64,000 nt of DNA from Thermaurantimonas sp046295455 (GCA_046295455.1 JBKBNI010000003.1:124001-188000), one strand, 5' to 3'. Shown: positions 26,239 through 35,530, numbered from the stretch's first letter. Translations and numbers: made by a program. The notes: generated by a model from the sequence alone, not told the origin.

Positions 26239-27351
26239 TCAATATATTTTAAATTGTTGGAGAAAAACCTGTAATTGCCCGTTGTAAAGGGGGATCGTCA
26301 GTGACGATCGGAGTCCGAGATGTTTTGTGTGTTGCTTTCCAGCGGAAAGGATCCAACATTCGCTGCCTGAAAATTTTTGTTTTAAGACCTTACCCAACTG
26401 AGAAAAAAATGACAGGGGTTCGATTTTGAACCGTTGATTATACGGAACATTCATAATCATAAAAGCCTCGCCTACAGGATTCGGCCAGGAGAAAAAATCG
26501 CATACTTCCAATTGTACCGGACTCTTTGGACAAATGCTGAGCAAGGATTTTTTGGCAATTTCAATGGCTTTAGCATCCTTGTCTATTCCATAAAATGATA
26601 CCGATTTTCCTCTATGTGAAGTGTATGTCATCTGTTTCCAATAATCGTGAAATGGATGTCCTTTGAAATTCGAAAAAGAAAAATGCTTTCGGTACAGATT
26701 AGGACTCTTTTTTTCTGACATCAGAATGGCTTCGCTCACAAAGGTACCTGAGCCGCAAAACGGGTTTATAAAAGTCCTGTCCCCGGTAAATCCCGCGAGC
26801 CTTAAAATTCCGTGAGCGAGAATTTCGTTGACGGGAGCTTTGGCTGTAAGGGTTTTATATCCTCTTTTGTACAGTGGTTCACCGGAAGAATTTACATATA
26901 TAGATATTTGATCATTATAAATGTATTGATACAGTTCGATATCCGGCCTTCGGATGTCCACATTGCTTCTTTTACCGGCGTGTGTCCGCTGAATATCTGC
27001 CACGGCATCTTTCAGAAGCAGAGAGGCATACATAGAGTTGTCGATCCATGGACAGTCATAGACATCGCTTCTAATTGCAAAAGTCTGCTCCGTCGCAAGG
27101 TATGTCTCAAAAGGGATGGTTTGTGATTTTCGCAAGTATTCCTCTCGGGAGAGTGCACCAAATTCCCCTATTTTGACGTATACATACATTGCTACCCCCG
27201 AGTGCACATTGAGCTCTACCACTGTCTTAAAATCTCCTCTGCAAGTGACTGACCTGTTTTGTACCGATAGAATCTCACCACCGTAGGTTCGAATGTCGTC
27301 AGCCAGTAAACTTTCAAAACCGCTTAAGGTCTTAACGAGAAGTGTGTACAT
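26239..27351 (-). CDS. THUMP-domain 23S rRNA (guanine-N2)-methyltransferase family (RlmL-like)
   Basis: A 370-aa protein with a THUMP RNA-binding domain (about 1-155; MYTLLVKTLSGFESLLADDI and ELYQYIYNDQISIYVNSSGE) and a Rossmann methyltransferase domain (about 170-370). The SAM site is FINPFCGSGTFVSEAILMS, followed by FYGIDKDAKAIEIAKKSL. The catalytic motif, normally NPPYG(E/x)R, reads MNVPYNQRF: the first proline is Val, while Asn and Tyr are retained. This is the short N-terminal type of RlmL without the second (RlmK) methyltransferase. It probably modifies G2445 of 23S rRNA or an equivalent. It lies between a lipoprotein gene (no gap) and pfkA. Confidence 0.88.
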   Translation of the reverse strand: MYTLLVKTLSGFESLLADDIRTYGGEILSVQNRSVTCRGDFKTVVELNVHSGVAMYVYVKIGEFGALSREEYLRKSQTIPFETYLATEQTFAIRSDVYDCPWIDNSMYASLLLKDAVADIQRTHAGKRSNVDIRRPDIELYQYIYNDQISIYVNSSGEPLYKRGYKTLTAKAPVNEILAHGILRLAGFTGDRTFINPFCGSGTFVSEAILMSEKKSPNLYRKHFSFSNFKGHPFHDYWKQMTYTSHRGKSVSFYGIDKDAKAIEIAKKSLLSICPKSPVQLEVCDFFSWPNPVGEAFMIMNVPYNQRFKIEPLSFFSQLGKVLKQKFSGSECWILSAGKQHTKHLGLRSSLTIPLYNGQLQVFLQQFKIY

Positions 27352-27732
27352 CTAGTGATAAATCAGGTGAATTTCCGGAGGGTTGCCTTCATCATACGGC
27401 AGACGGGTAAAAACCATGCTTGCACGAGCCGTATCGTCTTTTTTAAGGGCAAAATGGACGCTATCCATAAATGTCTGGTTCTTCCGGCTGGCCTGAACGA
27501 CAAGGGTAAAAGCCGAATCCTTTTCCCGCGCCACAAAAAGCGTCTTGATTTGGGTAACTGTCAGAGAATCTGAGAGCATATACGGTAATATTTCTATATG
27601 TGCCAATGGCTTCGAGGATTGATCTTTTTCTGAGGTGAGGAGTTTGCCATTTTCTGTCCCATCGCATGACCAAAGTACAGATCCGGTCACATATAGAATA
27701 ATGAGCGAAATCAGTCCTTTAAATTGTTTCAT
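27352..27732 (-). CDS. Small predicted lipoprotein of unknown function
   Basis: A 126-aa protein from the ATG at 27732 (MKQFKGLISLIILYVTGSVL) with lipobox VLWSC; a longer start 15 codons upstream would bury the signal. The mature part has an alternating beta pattern (LAHIEILPYMLSDSLTVTQI, TLFVAREKDSAFTLVVQASR) and ends LPYDEGNPPEIHLIYH. I do not recognise a family. It lies 23 bases after the fructosamine kinase-like gene and its stop abuts the THUMP methyltransferase start, so it is probably part of one transcript with these genes. Confidence 0.65.
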   Translation of the reverse strand: MKQFKGLISLIILYVTGSVLWSCDGTENGKLLTSEKDQSSKPLAHIEILPYMLSDSLTVTQIKTLFVAREKDSAFTLVVQASRKNQTFMDSVHFALKKDDTARASMVFTRLPYDEGNPPEIHLIYH

Positions 27733-27755
27733 TCGTTTTTGGAGTATTAAAAATA

Positions 27756-28598
27756 TTACACATATATGCGAAGGCAATGTACACAGTCGGCCTGATACGA
27801 ACGGCCAAAAAGTGCCGCATGCACCAGCAGGGGATACAATTTGTAAAGAGACAACCGGACTTTGAAATCCGGCAGCAGAGGAAACTCCCCGTTGTAGGCA
27901 TGGTAGAATGAATCTGTAAATCCCCCGAAAAGCATGGTCATGGCAATATCTACCTCTCTGTGGCCGTAATAGACAGCCGGATCTATAAAATAAGCTTTTC
28001 CCTCAATATCCGCCATCAGATTGCCCGACCATAGGTCTCCGTGAAGGAGAGAGGGTTGCTCGTCCGGGAGAAGTTGCGGTAATTTTTTGTACAGGTCTTC
28101 AAGAAGCGACAGTACGGATGTGTGAAGATTGCCCCTGTGATAAGCCTCTTGTGCAGCAGGCCATAATTTTGAATGAAAATAACATTCTGGCCAGGAATCA
28201 TATCGACCATTGCATTGGGGCAATGAGCCGATGTAGTTGTCCCATTCCAGGCCATAATAGGGTTGCTTTTTCAGATGCAACCGTGCCAAGGCTCTACCCG
28301 CATGTTCCATTGTATACTCCGTAACCTTTGCGGACTCGATCCATTCCAAGAGTAGAAAACTCTCGCCGGCATATATGACTTCAGGCACATGATTTAGTGC
28401 GTTAATTTTTAGCAAATTCAATCCCAAGGCTTCTTTGGTAAAAAAATCGGAAGGCATGGGGTGAGAATTTGTCTTTGCAAAATACACAGCTTCACCCGCC
28501 TTTACGCGATACGAGTGCCCTATGCAGCCTCCATATATTGGCTCGAATTTAAGATCTGCATCTGCCCCTATGATCTGCCGAATGGCCTCTTCCAACAT
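27756..28598 (-). CDS. Fructosamine kinase family protein
   Basis: A 280-aa small-molecule kinase of the fructosamine-3-kinase/ribulosamine kinase fold, related to aminoglycoside phosphotransferases. The likely role is phosphorylating ketosamines on glycated proteins so that they fall off. The N-lobe has a glycine-rich IYGGCIGHSYRV and VYFAKTNSH with the ATP-binding Lys. The catalytic loop is LLHGDLWSGNLM and the metal-binding segment is FIDPAVYYGHREVDIAMT. The ATG at 28598 (MLEEAIRQ) is preferred to a TTG five codons earlier. It stands first in the run with the small lipoprotein and methyltransferase genes. Confidence 0.9.
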   Translation of the reverse strand: MLEEAIRQIIGADADLKFEPIYGGCIGHSYRVKAGEAVYFAKTNSHPMPSDFFTKEALGLNLLKINALNHVPEVIYAGESFLLLEWIESAKVTEYTMEHAGRALARLHLKKQPYYGLEWDNYIGSLPQCNGRYDSWPECYFHSKLWPAAQEAYHRGNLHTSVLSLLEDLYKKLPQLLPDEQPSLLHGDLWSGNLMADIEGKAYFIDPAVYYGHREVDIAMTMLFGGFTDSFYHAYNGEFPLLPDFKVRLSLYKLYPLLVHAALFGRSYQADCVHCLRIYV

Positions 28599-28706
28599 GC
28601 GAAATGTTCCCAAGACCGCGATATTTTTTTATACACCGGATAAAGGTATTGCATCCGAAAGTGTGCTGTAGCTTTTTTTTGGGTTTCGGACACCCCATTC
28701 TAACCT

Positions 28707-29702
28707 TCAAACCAACTCGCCAACGGTATTTTCAAACCGGCTGATACACTGCTGAAGGGTGCCGTACCAGGTACCTCCGGCAGCATTGCGGTGACCACCT
28801 CCATTGAAGTGCTTCCGCGCATATTGATTGACATCGACTTCACCCTTTGAGCGAAAAGAGATACGAACTCTATCTCCCTCTTCTCGAAACAAGGCCGATA
28901 CTACAATGCCTCGAACGGAAAGACCAATGTTTACAAATCCTTCGGAATCGTCCTTTTCTGCTCCGGACCGATTGAATTCATCCTCTGTGATCCAGGAATA
29001 GACAACGGATTGCAAAGGATATGTAAGGTGACCGAGCATTGCAGCCATCAATTTGAATCGCTGCGGTCGGTTTTGATCAAACAGGGCCTCATGTATATCG
29101 GTGTGTCGTGCACCGGCCTCCAGCAGATCTGCTATCACACGGTGCGTACGCGGTGTAACCGATTCAAACCGAAATGACCCACTGTCTGTAAGTATTCCTG
29201 TGTACAGACATATAGCCATGGATGCCGTAAGCCAGGATATATCGGGATATGCCTCACGCAGAACTGCGAAAAGAAGTTCGGACGTACTGCAGAATGTAAC
29301 ATCCGAAAAACTAAGTTCAAAATCCGGATCAGGCTGCAAGTGGTGGTCAATTAGAATCTTCTTCCCCCGAAAAGTCTTTAATACTTCTGCCATGGAATCT
29401 CCGGTGCGCTTCAGGGTATTGAAGTCAAGACAGAAAAGCACTTCGGCACCCTGAATGACATCAGCGAGGGCACTGGGTTGCCTGTCAAAGGGAATGCAAT
29501 CTTCGACATGCGGGAGAAAATGTAAGGACGGGGGAATCGAATCAGGGGTAAAGATGTGTACCTGCTTGTTTGAATTTCTCAAAAATTGATACAGCGCAAG
29601 CGAACTGCCTACAGCGTCCCCATCGGGATGAATGTGGGTGGTGATTACAAAATTTTCACAAGAATCAATAATATCTCTCAACAAATTAGCTTCAGCAGTC
29701 AT
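28707..29702 (-). CDS. DHH/DHHA1 phosphoesterase, NrnA-type oligoribonuclease / pAp phosphatase
   Basis: A 331-aa enzyme that degrades short oligoribonucleotides and/or 3'-phosphoadenosine 5'-phosphate. Metal-binding motifs of the DHH domain are complete: THIHPDGDAVGSSLAL, FCLDFN and LIDHHLQPD. The DHHA1 substrate motif is FNGGGHRNAAGG. The ATG at 29702 (MTAEANLLRDIID) fits the family; the open frame extends 62 codons upstream, where it only overlaps the SDR gene in another register. It lies 49 bases downstream of the SDR gene on the same strand. Confidence 0.93.
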   Translation of the reverse strand: MTAEANLLRDIIDSCENFVITTHIHPDGDAVGSSLALYQFLRNSNKQVHIFTPDSIPPSLHFLPHVEDCIPFDRQPSALADVIQGAEVLFCLDFNTLKRTGDSMAEVLKTFRGKKILIDHHLQPDPDFELSFSDVTFCSTSELLFAVLREAYPDISWLTASMAICLYTGILTDSGSFRFESVTPRTHRVIADLLEAGARHTDIHEALFDQNRPQRFKLMAAMLGHLTYPLQSVVYSWITEDEFNRSGAEKDDSEGFVNIGLSVRGIVVSALFREEGDRVRISFRSKGEVDVNQYARKHFNGGGHRNAAGGTWYGTLQQCISRFENTVGELV

Positions 29703-29751
29703 GGTATCGGATAACGAGGGCAATTGATAAATGGTTTGAGATATTCGAAGA

Positions 29752-30543
29752 TTAAAGCGAAGGCGTCCGGCCTCCGTCGACCGGCAGGTTAATTCCGGTA
29801 ATGTAAGCCGCCTGTCTGGATGCCAAAAAAACGGCTGCGGCAGCAGGTTCGTCCGGTCTGGCAAAGCGACCGGCAGGAATCTCGGCAATCATCTCTGCTC
29901 TTATGCTTTCCGGGGAGGTTCCAAGTTTATTTGCCTTATTTGCGATGATGGCATGAAGCCTGTCCGTATCGGTAGCTCCGGGCAGGATGTTGTTTACTGT
30001 AATTCCAAAAGGAGCCAGTTCATTCGACAGGGTTTTTGACCAGTTGGCCATTGCTGCCCTTATGGTGTTGGATACTCCCAGGTTTGGCAGAGGCGCTTTT
30101 ACAGAGGTGGAAATGACGTTGATGATGCGTCCGAATCGGGCCTGTTTCATTCCGGGAATGCAGGTTTGCATGATAAGGTGAGATGCAATGACATGCTGCG
30201 CAAAAGCCTGCTCGAGCTGAGAGCTATCCGCACAATGCAGAAGTCCCGGAGATGGTCCGCCGGTATTGTTGACGACGATGTGAATGGCTCTGGCCTGCTC
30301 AGAGAGATGTTTTGCAAGGGTTTCTTTTAATGAATACGGATCTGACTGGTCAGCCACGATGTAGTCGTGTTGCTGACCTGATGATGTATTCAGTTCTTTC
30401 AGGACTTCTCTGCATTTCAAAACGTTGCGAGCGAGCAGAGTAATGCTTGCCCCTGAGTCCGCTAAAGCCCTGGCAATTGCTCTTCCGATACCGGAAGTGC
30501 TGCCACCTACCAGTGCGTTCAATCCTTTTAAATCGATATTCAT
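29752..30543 (-). CDS. SDR-family oxidoreductase with altered catalytic Tyr-Lys pair
   Basis: A 263-aa Rossmann-fold protein of the short-chain dehydrogenase/reductase superfamily. The dinucleotide loop is VGGSTSGIGRAIARALA, with VNNTGGP matching the NNAG strand. The usual YxxxK active site is replaced: the equivalent segment LGVSNTIRAAMANWSK has Ser and Arg in those positions. GITVNNILPGATDTDR and the C-terminal ITGINLPVDGGRT are typical. Related SDRs with SNT-R in this place exist, so this is a subfamily feature and not damage. A non-dehydrogenase or unusual chemistry is possible. It starts 3 bases after the gldG stop, so it is likely co-transcribed with gldFG. Confidence 0.85.
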   Translation of the reverse strand: MNIDLKGLNALVGGSTSGIGRAIARALADSGASITLLARNVLKCREVLKELNTSSGQQHDYIVADQSDPYSLKETLAKHLSEQARAIHIVVNNTGGPSPGLLHCADSSQLEQAFAQHVIASHLIMQTCIPGMKQARFGRIINVISTSVKAPLPNLGVSNTIRAAMANWSKTLSNELAPFGITVNNILPGATDTDRLHAIIANKANKLGTSPESIRAEMIAEIPAGRFARPDEPAAAAVFLASRQAAYITGINLPVDGGRTPSL

Positions 30544-30546
30544 CCG

Positions 30547-32262
30547 TTATACATACATTTTTTTTCGTATCTGCACATAGACTACCCCAGCCAGCACCAC
30601 TATTACCACAGGCAGTGCCACGTTAATGATGCGCCACATCCACATCTCATCATACACTCGGCTCATCTTTAGGAGTCGGAGCTTAAACTCCCTGTTGCGC
30701 AAGGCTATCAGGCCTTTGTCATCGAGCAAGTAGTCGAAGATGTTGAGCATCAGGTCGCGGTTGCCATACTGGATACCGGTAAACTGATCAAAGCCCAACG
30801 GAAGAGGTGTTCCTTTTTGAAGGTTCGGATTGACAATGTTGAGCTGATTTTTGATGACATCCCCATCGGCTATCACTACCTGCTGGGTAGGCTTACTCTC
30901 CTCTCTGAAAGGAATCTGGCGGCCTGTCTCATCTCTTGGGACAATCTGATTTTTGAAATAGGACGTAAATGTTCCCTCGAGGAGCAGACCCACCGTGAGA
31001 AAGCGCTTCGGGAAGGGTTCTCTTCCGGGGTAGTTGTACAAGTAAGCCAGACGCACAATGTGAGGGGTAGATACCGTGCGGGTAGCATCCGATGTTTTAA
31101 GCAAAGGGGTCTTGGTCACACCGGGGGCCATCACCGTGTCAATTGTGGATGCAAATTCCAACTTCACCGAATTTAAATCTTTGGTCACGGGATGATACAC
31201 CAAGGGGTCAATGAGCGGAAAATAAATCCAACGTTTTACCGACCGCATGTCGCTGACCCAGGCTGCTTTTCGATCCTGTACCAGATTGGTGTTGATCCGG
31301 AATCCATATCTGAAAAACAGATTGCCCAGTCGCAACTCATCTAAGATCGGATAGGCCATAAATTCCGATGCACGACTTAGGGAATCCATGTCAGCAGCCA
31401 CGGCATCTATCAGCCATACGACCTTACCCCCGTTCATGATAAACTGATCAATGAGAAACAGATCCAGATCCGTAAATGGCTTCTGAGGTTTGGCTACGAC
31501 CAGACAATTAAAATTACTCATTCGCTGCATCTGCCTCAGGATGCTCACTTCGCCTGTAGATGTGTCTTTTTCAAATTGTCTGAGATTAAATCGCGTAACG
31601 GAGTAGTGCTCCGAAAGCGCCCTTGATATATCGGCTACTCTTCCAGGCTGGAGTTCGTCGTGACCCTCTGTAAAAGCAATGGTCGGACTGAATTTGCGAA
31701 TGAGTTTGCGGATGGCATTGGCCAGATTGTACTCAAGATTTTGAATGGCGATGTTGATTTGATTTTCAGGCGAGGTATTGATGTGTGTGGTCATGAGTTG
31801 AATCGCCGTTTCCTTTTCGCCATACGTGGCTATGATACCCGGAAAAAGTTGTAAATACTGCGTCTGATTGCCCTCATTGATTTCTACCTGGATGGGACTT
31901 AGCCCCTTGAACTCCAATTGCTGCTGAAATTCCCGAATGGCTTTTTTATCGCCTATCTCTGAAGGATCTTCTATTTTAAAAAGAATATTTCTGTTGTAAG
32001 CCCGAAATTCCTGTAACATCTGACGAACTTCACGCTGAAGTTTCCTGAATCCGCTTGGCAGCTCTCCATCCAGGTACAGTGTGAAAATCATAGGTTCACT
32101 GATCTCAGCAAGAAGCTCTTTGGTCACGGGCGAAAGGCTGTATCTCTTTTCGCTGGTCAGATCCAGCCGGATTATACCATAGGTGTTGATCACCACATAC
32201 ACAGCGACCACCACTGCAATCAGTCCGGCATACCGCATGTATTCTCTTTTTACCCTACTCAT
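30547..32262 (-). CDS. gldG: Gliding-associated ABC transporter substrate-binding protein GldG
   Basis: A 571-aa membrane protein. It has an N-terminal transmembrane helix (about 12-30), a large extracytoplasmic region and a C-terminal helix (about 543-563: IINVALPVVIVVLAGVVYVQ). Typical GldG/ABC-2 auxiliary features are DLTSEKRYSLSPVTKELLAE near the start, FTLYLDGELPSGFRKLQREV, and AFTEGHDELQPGRVADISRA in the middle, with VVWLIDAVAADMDSLSRASE. GldG works with GldF, and elsewhere with the ATPase GldA, in gliding motility and T9SS-linked processes. It lies 7 bases downstream of gldF. No gldA ATPase is adjacent in this window. Confidence 0.93.
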   Translation of the reverse strand: MSRVKREYMRYAGLIAVVVAVYVVINTYGIIRLDLTSEKRYSLSPVTKELLAEISEPMIFTLYLDGELPSGFRKLQREVRQMLQEFRAYNRNILFKIEDPSEIGDKKAIREFQQQLEFKGLSPIQVEINEGNQTQYLQLFPGIIATYGEKETAIQLMTTHINTSPENQINIAIQNLEYNLANAIRKLIRKFSPTIAFTEGHDELQPGRVADISRALSEHYSVTRFNLRQFEKDTSTGEVSILRQMQRMSNFNCLVVAKPQKPFTDLDLFLIDQFIMNGGKVVWLIDAVAADMDSLSRASEFMAYPILDELRLGNLFFRYGFRINTNLVQDRKAAWVSDMRSVKRWIYFPLIDPLVYHPVTKDLNSVKLEFASTIDTVMAPGVTKTPLLKTSDATRTVSTPHIVRLAYLYNYPGREPFPKRFLTVGLLLEGTFTSYFKNQIVPRDETGRQIPFREESKPTQQVVIADGDVIKNQLNIVNPNLQKGTPLPLGFDQFTGIQYGNRDLMLNIFDYLLDDKGLIALRNREFKLRLLKMSRVYDEMWMWRIINVALPVVIVVLAGVVYVQIRKKMYV

Positions 32263-32269
32263 TGTTGTA

Positions 32270-33001
32270 TTAGTTTCGTCGATGGATCAAAACCAATCGG
32301 GTGGCTGCCAACGCGAGAACGATTAGCCCTGTGAAATACACAACGTCACGGCTGTCGATCACGCCTCGACTGATGCTGTTGTAATGCTCGCTTATGCTCA
32401 GATGCGCAAGTAGCATCCCACCCGAGCCAAATACACTCAATGCGGCAAACTGATCTACGACATAAAAGAAAAAAAAGCATAAAAAAACTCCGATCAGAAA
32501 AGACACAATGGGGTTTTCTGTCAGACAAGACGCCAATATCCCCAGCGCAGCATACACGGCACCCAGAAGCAGCAGTCCAAGATAAGAGCCGATCGTAGCT
32601 CCGGTATCCAGATTGCCGGGCGGGTCGCCCAACACGTACACCGTTACCACATATACCAGTGATGGCAGCAGGGACAAAATCACCAGCGTCACTGCAGCGA
32701 GGTATTTGCCTAAGATCAACTGCCACTCCGTCAGCGGTCGTGTCAGCAACAGCTCGATGGTGCCATACCTGATCTCATCCGAAAACATCCGCATCGTAAT
32801 GGCCGGTATCAAAAACAGAAAAACCCAGGGAGCTATGATAAACAAGCTATCCAGACCTGCATATCCCATGGCCAGGATATTCAGCCCTCCCGGAAACACA
32901 AAGAGAAATAACCCCGTAAGCAACAAAAATGTAATAATGGTCAGATATGCCGTCAGCGAACTGAAAAAACTTCTGATTTCCTTCCAATACAGACTATTCA
33001 T
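32270..33001 (-). CDS. gldF: Gliding-associated ABC transporter permease GldF
   Basis: A 243-aa ABC-2 type permease with six predicted membrane helices. The first is LTAYLTIITFLLLTGLFLFV; later ones include FIIAPWVFLFLIPAITMRMF and PIVSFLIGVFLCFFFFYVVD. The cytoplasmic coupling segment IRYGTIELLLTRPLTEWQLI is characteristic. The ATG at 33001 (MNSLYWKEIRSFFSSL) is chosen over a start 13 codons upstream because family members begin with this WKE---F block. First gene of the gldF-gldG-SDR unit; a TAnnTTTG-type box lies just upstream. Confidence 0.93.
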   Translation of the reverse strand: MNSLYWKEIRSFFSSLTAYLTIITFLLLTGLFLFVFPGGLNILAMGYAGLDSLFIIAPWVFLFLIPAITMRMFSDEIRYGTIELLLTRPLTEWQLILGKYLAAVTLVILSLLPSLVYVVTVYVLGDPPGNLDTGATIGSYLGLLLLGAVYAALGILASCLTENPIVSFLIGVFLCFFFFYVVDQFAALSVFGSGGMLLAHLSISEHYNSISRGVIDSRDVVYFTGLIVLALAATRLVLIHRRN

Positions 33002-33025
33002 CTTCCCCCTTTGACAATAGACCGA

Positions 33026-33033
33026 CAAAAGTA
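33026..33033 (-). promoter_or_regulatory. Possible -7 promoter box of gldF
   Basis: Minus-strand TACTTTTG matches TAnnTTTG and lies 24 bases upstream of the gldF ATG. No clear TTG -33 element at the expected spacing. Confidence 0.4.
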
Positions 33034-33386
33034 AAGCCACACCGCTTAAATGCCGGAGTAAATCAGATCCTCAAAGTTCAATTCAGGCTTTAACTAAAAC
33101 CTATACTTCTACCGCGCCCTGCTATGGATTCTGCGGGAGAAAAACCCCTCTCTATAAATCCAACAGATTTAGAAAAAGGGATCAGAAGGTGGTAGAAATA
33201 CACTTTCCCCCCCTTTTTACACCCATTTTTCCCGAAATTTTTCCGGAGAGGTGTTAAAAAATTTTGCCATTTTAAACTTTCGTTTAATCTTGATAGCTAA
33301 CTACATCTTCAATTTATAATAAAAACAACTACTACTCCAGCTCATCAGCTCACCGGAAACTGGCTAAGGCACAAACGCTCTAGGTC
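33034..33386. other. Intergenic region between gldF and the decayed T9SS gene
   Basis: About 350 bases. The part near 33190-33260 is rich in C and T runs (for example seven C then five T), followed by AT-rich sequence. Short open stretches up to 33386 may be the eroded 5' part of the pseudogene that follows, but I cannot find its signal peptide. No RNA gene or repeat recognised. Confidence 0.4.
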
Positions 33387-34641
33387 ATGACTTGTAGCGT
33401 GTACATATCTTTTCTATCGAATACGGCTCAGTATGCTGTCTTGCCGGCTTCTAATGGATCTACAGTTGTGGGAGCCTCATGTGGCAGCACAGCAACGTTT
33501 AAAATATTAAACCACAATATTGGGTTTTTTGTCATTTCGGTATAGTCGTCAGATTTCACTTTTAATCCATTTGATCCCTGGAATGATTTTAATTAAGCAA
33601 CCGGAGTGTTTTTCCTGTCAGGTATAACGATTTCCAATCCGAATACCTCACCCAACAACCTGTATTCATTTACAATCATATATACAAATTATACAGACAC
33701 GTTTACTCTTACCAGCTACATTACCAGGTGTTGTAATACTTCATCGGGCGCTACATATGAACTGGTGCACCACAATGCGATGAACACCGTGCAAAGCAAA
33801 GGCATCAATGTACAAGGCCTGCTGAGCGACCCCAACTGGACACTGGACAAGCGACTGCACATCAATTACTACACCATCATAGGCGACAATTCGCTGACAA
33901 CCTTCGACGGAATAAAACTTGCAGAGACCGAAAATGCCATCATAGCCGATAACCACATCGAGCATCTGGCATCGATGAACGATTGCGGTATGAATGCCTA
34001 CTGCGGCATTCATCTCCACCGTGCGCTCAACACCTGGGTATCATCAAACTCAATAGAAAACCTCTGCTATGGCCTTTATGGCAGAGACAATCTGCTCTTG
34101 ACACGCCTTGAGTGCAACGATTTTATCTCCACCCATGGTATCTACTTCCACTTGGTAAACATCGGCAACATCGGATCCCCCGGCCAAATAGCAAACAATA
34201 GGTGGATCAATCCTAGCTCGCAAGATAAAATAGTTTGGGTCTTTATAAAATACAAATCCAACCCTGATTTATTACTGGAACACCAGTAAGGGATCAGATT
34301 TTAATCCCCAAACAAGTATTATTATTTCTATTGATAATGCAACTTTATATTCCTGCATCTCAGCCCCGTCGTATCGACCGCTTGATGCATCAGAACTGCC
34401 TGCGCCTGGAATACAACTCTACCCAAATCCTTTTACAGACCGATTGAATATTTAAAGCAGTGGTTATTCCCAGTTAGATTTGTCCTTGTACAATCTGCAC
34501 GGTCAGCTTGTGTTTCAAAAAAATCAGTTGAGCCTAGGCGAACTGGTTACGCTGGACCTGCATGATTTGCCTGCGGGTATTTACATGCTTTCTACACTTC
34601 AAAGTGGCTATCAAAATATATATAAACTAGTAAAACAATAA
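33387..34641 (+). pseudogene. Decayed T9SS cargo gene with parallel beta-helix repeats
   Basis: One reading frame runs from an ATG at 33387 with in-frame TAG (33543) and TAA (33594), then stays open to 34289. That part contains right-handed beta-helix-like rungs such as IIADNHIEHLASMNDCGMNA and VSSNSIENLCYGLYGRDNLL. A +1 shift near 34261-34280 leads into YYWNTSKGSDFNPQTSIII and PAPGIQLYPNPFTDRLNI. After another TAA (34453) the rest is a type A sorting domain: LDLSLYNLHGQLVF, LPAGIYMLSTLQSG, ending KLVKQ at 34641. Three stops and one frameshift make it non-functional. The N-terminal signal peptide is missing. When intact it would have been a secreted, surface-attached beta-helix protein. Confidence 0.75.
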
Positions 34642-34646
34642 ATGAA

Positions 34647-34677
34647 AAAAGCCGGATTAAATCCTTCATCCGGCTTT
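34647..34677. terminator. Terminator-like hairpin after the T9SS pseudogene
   Basis: AAAGCCGGAT pairs with ATCCGGCTTT around a 10-base loop, six bases after the pseudogene stop. The plus side has only three T. The minus side has a six-T run. It is probably a retained terminator. Confidence 0.65.
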
Positions 34678-34693
34678 AAAAAAATCAGTGCTG

Positions 34694-35309
34694 ATGAGAA
34701 AGTATATCCTAATTGTTCTGGTAAGTATATATACCTACGGAAATGCGCAAAATCTGGTTCAAAATTCTTCTTTTGAAGAGTTGGAAAAACCATGTAATAC
34801 CTTTTTTGGGTGTCCTTTTCTTGGACTGGAAAGGGTAATTTCTCATGGTGGTCCGATAGTTAAAAATTGGCATCTTTTTAAAAGATGATTCATTATATGT
34901 ATACCGGCTCGTCCCACCTTACCTCACTCTTTACACCAATGCTGACCTTCACTCGATTGGCCATGTAATCCTGATTAACGATTCGGCTTCAATAAATCAG
35001 TCTGCTGAATGGAAGAAGATATCATTTAAATCGACCATAAACAATGGAAATTATAATATGATGTATATAGGTTGGTTAGAGCCAAACATAAATGATAATT
35101 TCAGCTCCATCGTCGATTCCACAGGTGATTTGGTGCTGATTCGATGTGGAATAAATCAAATACCAGTAAGATTTGTTTCTATACTCTACATCGAGGACGT
35201 GCATTTTTTCCGGTGCAGCGATACGGTCTTCAGCCTGCATCTGCCGGGGAGAGATACGGCTGTATCGGTGATTTTATTTTTGACCTTTAATCGCAGACTA
35301 TACAGCTAA
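34694..35309 (+). pseudogene. Second decayed secreted protein gene next to the T9SS pseudogene
   Basis: It starts with a good signal peptide (MRKYILIVLVSIYTYGNAQ) and the N-x-V-x-N-x-SFEE block (NLVQNSSFEELEKPCNTFFG) that opens many Bacteroidota carbohydrate-binding-like surface domains. The frame ends at a TGA (34886). Removing one A from the AAAA run at 34880-34883 continues it into KDDSLYVYRLVPPYLTLYTN, then GHVILINDSASINQSAEWKK, MYIGWLEPNINDNF and YIEDVHFFRCSDTVFSL, up to a stop at 35309. No sorting domain follows, so the 3' end is also lost or shifted. The homopolymer site could be a sequencing error, but the missing C-terminus argues for decay. Confidence 0.68.
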
Positions 35310-35530
35310 AACTGAAAATTACAGATCTGCGCTGATTTAGTTACGTATGTTCGCGAATTGGTCTGCAATAGCACACGCTCCCCCTCTTAACAGCCAAATG
35401 ATCAGAGAGACGAAGGTAGCGACAATCCACCCCTGAGCTTTTGCCGTTGAAGCCTGGGGGAAGTAAAAAATCCAATCCTTCTTGACTGAAAGTTTTCAAA
35501 AAAATGACTGTGAAAACCTATATCTACTTG
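35310..35530. other. Intergenic region, possibly containing remnant coding sequence
   Basis: About 220 bases between the broken secreted-protein gene and the glycosyltransferase. On the minus strand an open frame of 52 codons without an ATG (35337-35495) contains a hydrophobic stretch GWIVATFVSLIIWLL. It may be a remnant or chance. Nothing else is recognised. Confidence 0.35.

Noticed and set aside
33190..33230. C-run plus T-run near 33210 as a terminator
   Set aside because: No matching stem can be formed in front of the T run, so it is only a low-complexity stretch.
35337..35495. Open frame on the minus strand with a hydrophobic segment (GWIVATFVSLIIWLL), a possible small membrane peptide
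   Set aside because: There is no ATG, GTG or TTG start in frame and the stretch lies beside decayed genes. It could be chance or a remnant.
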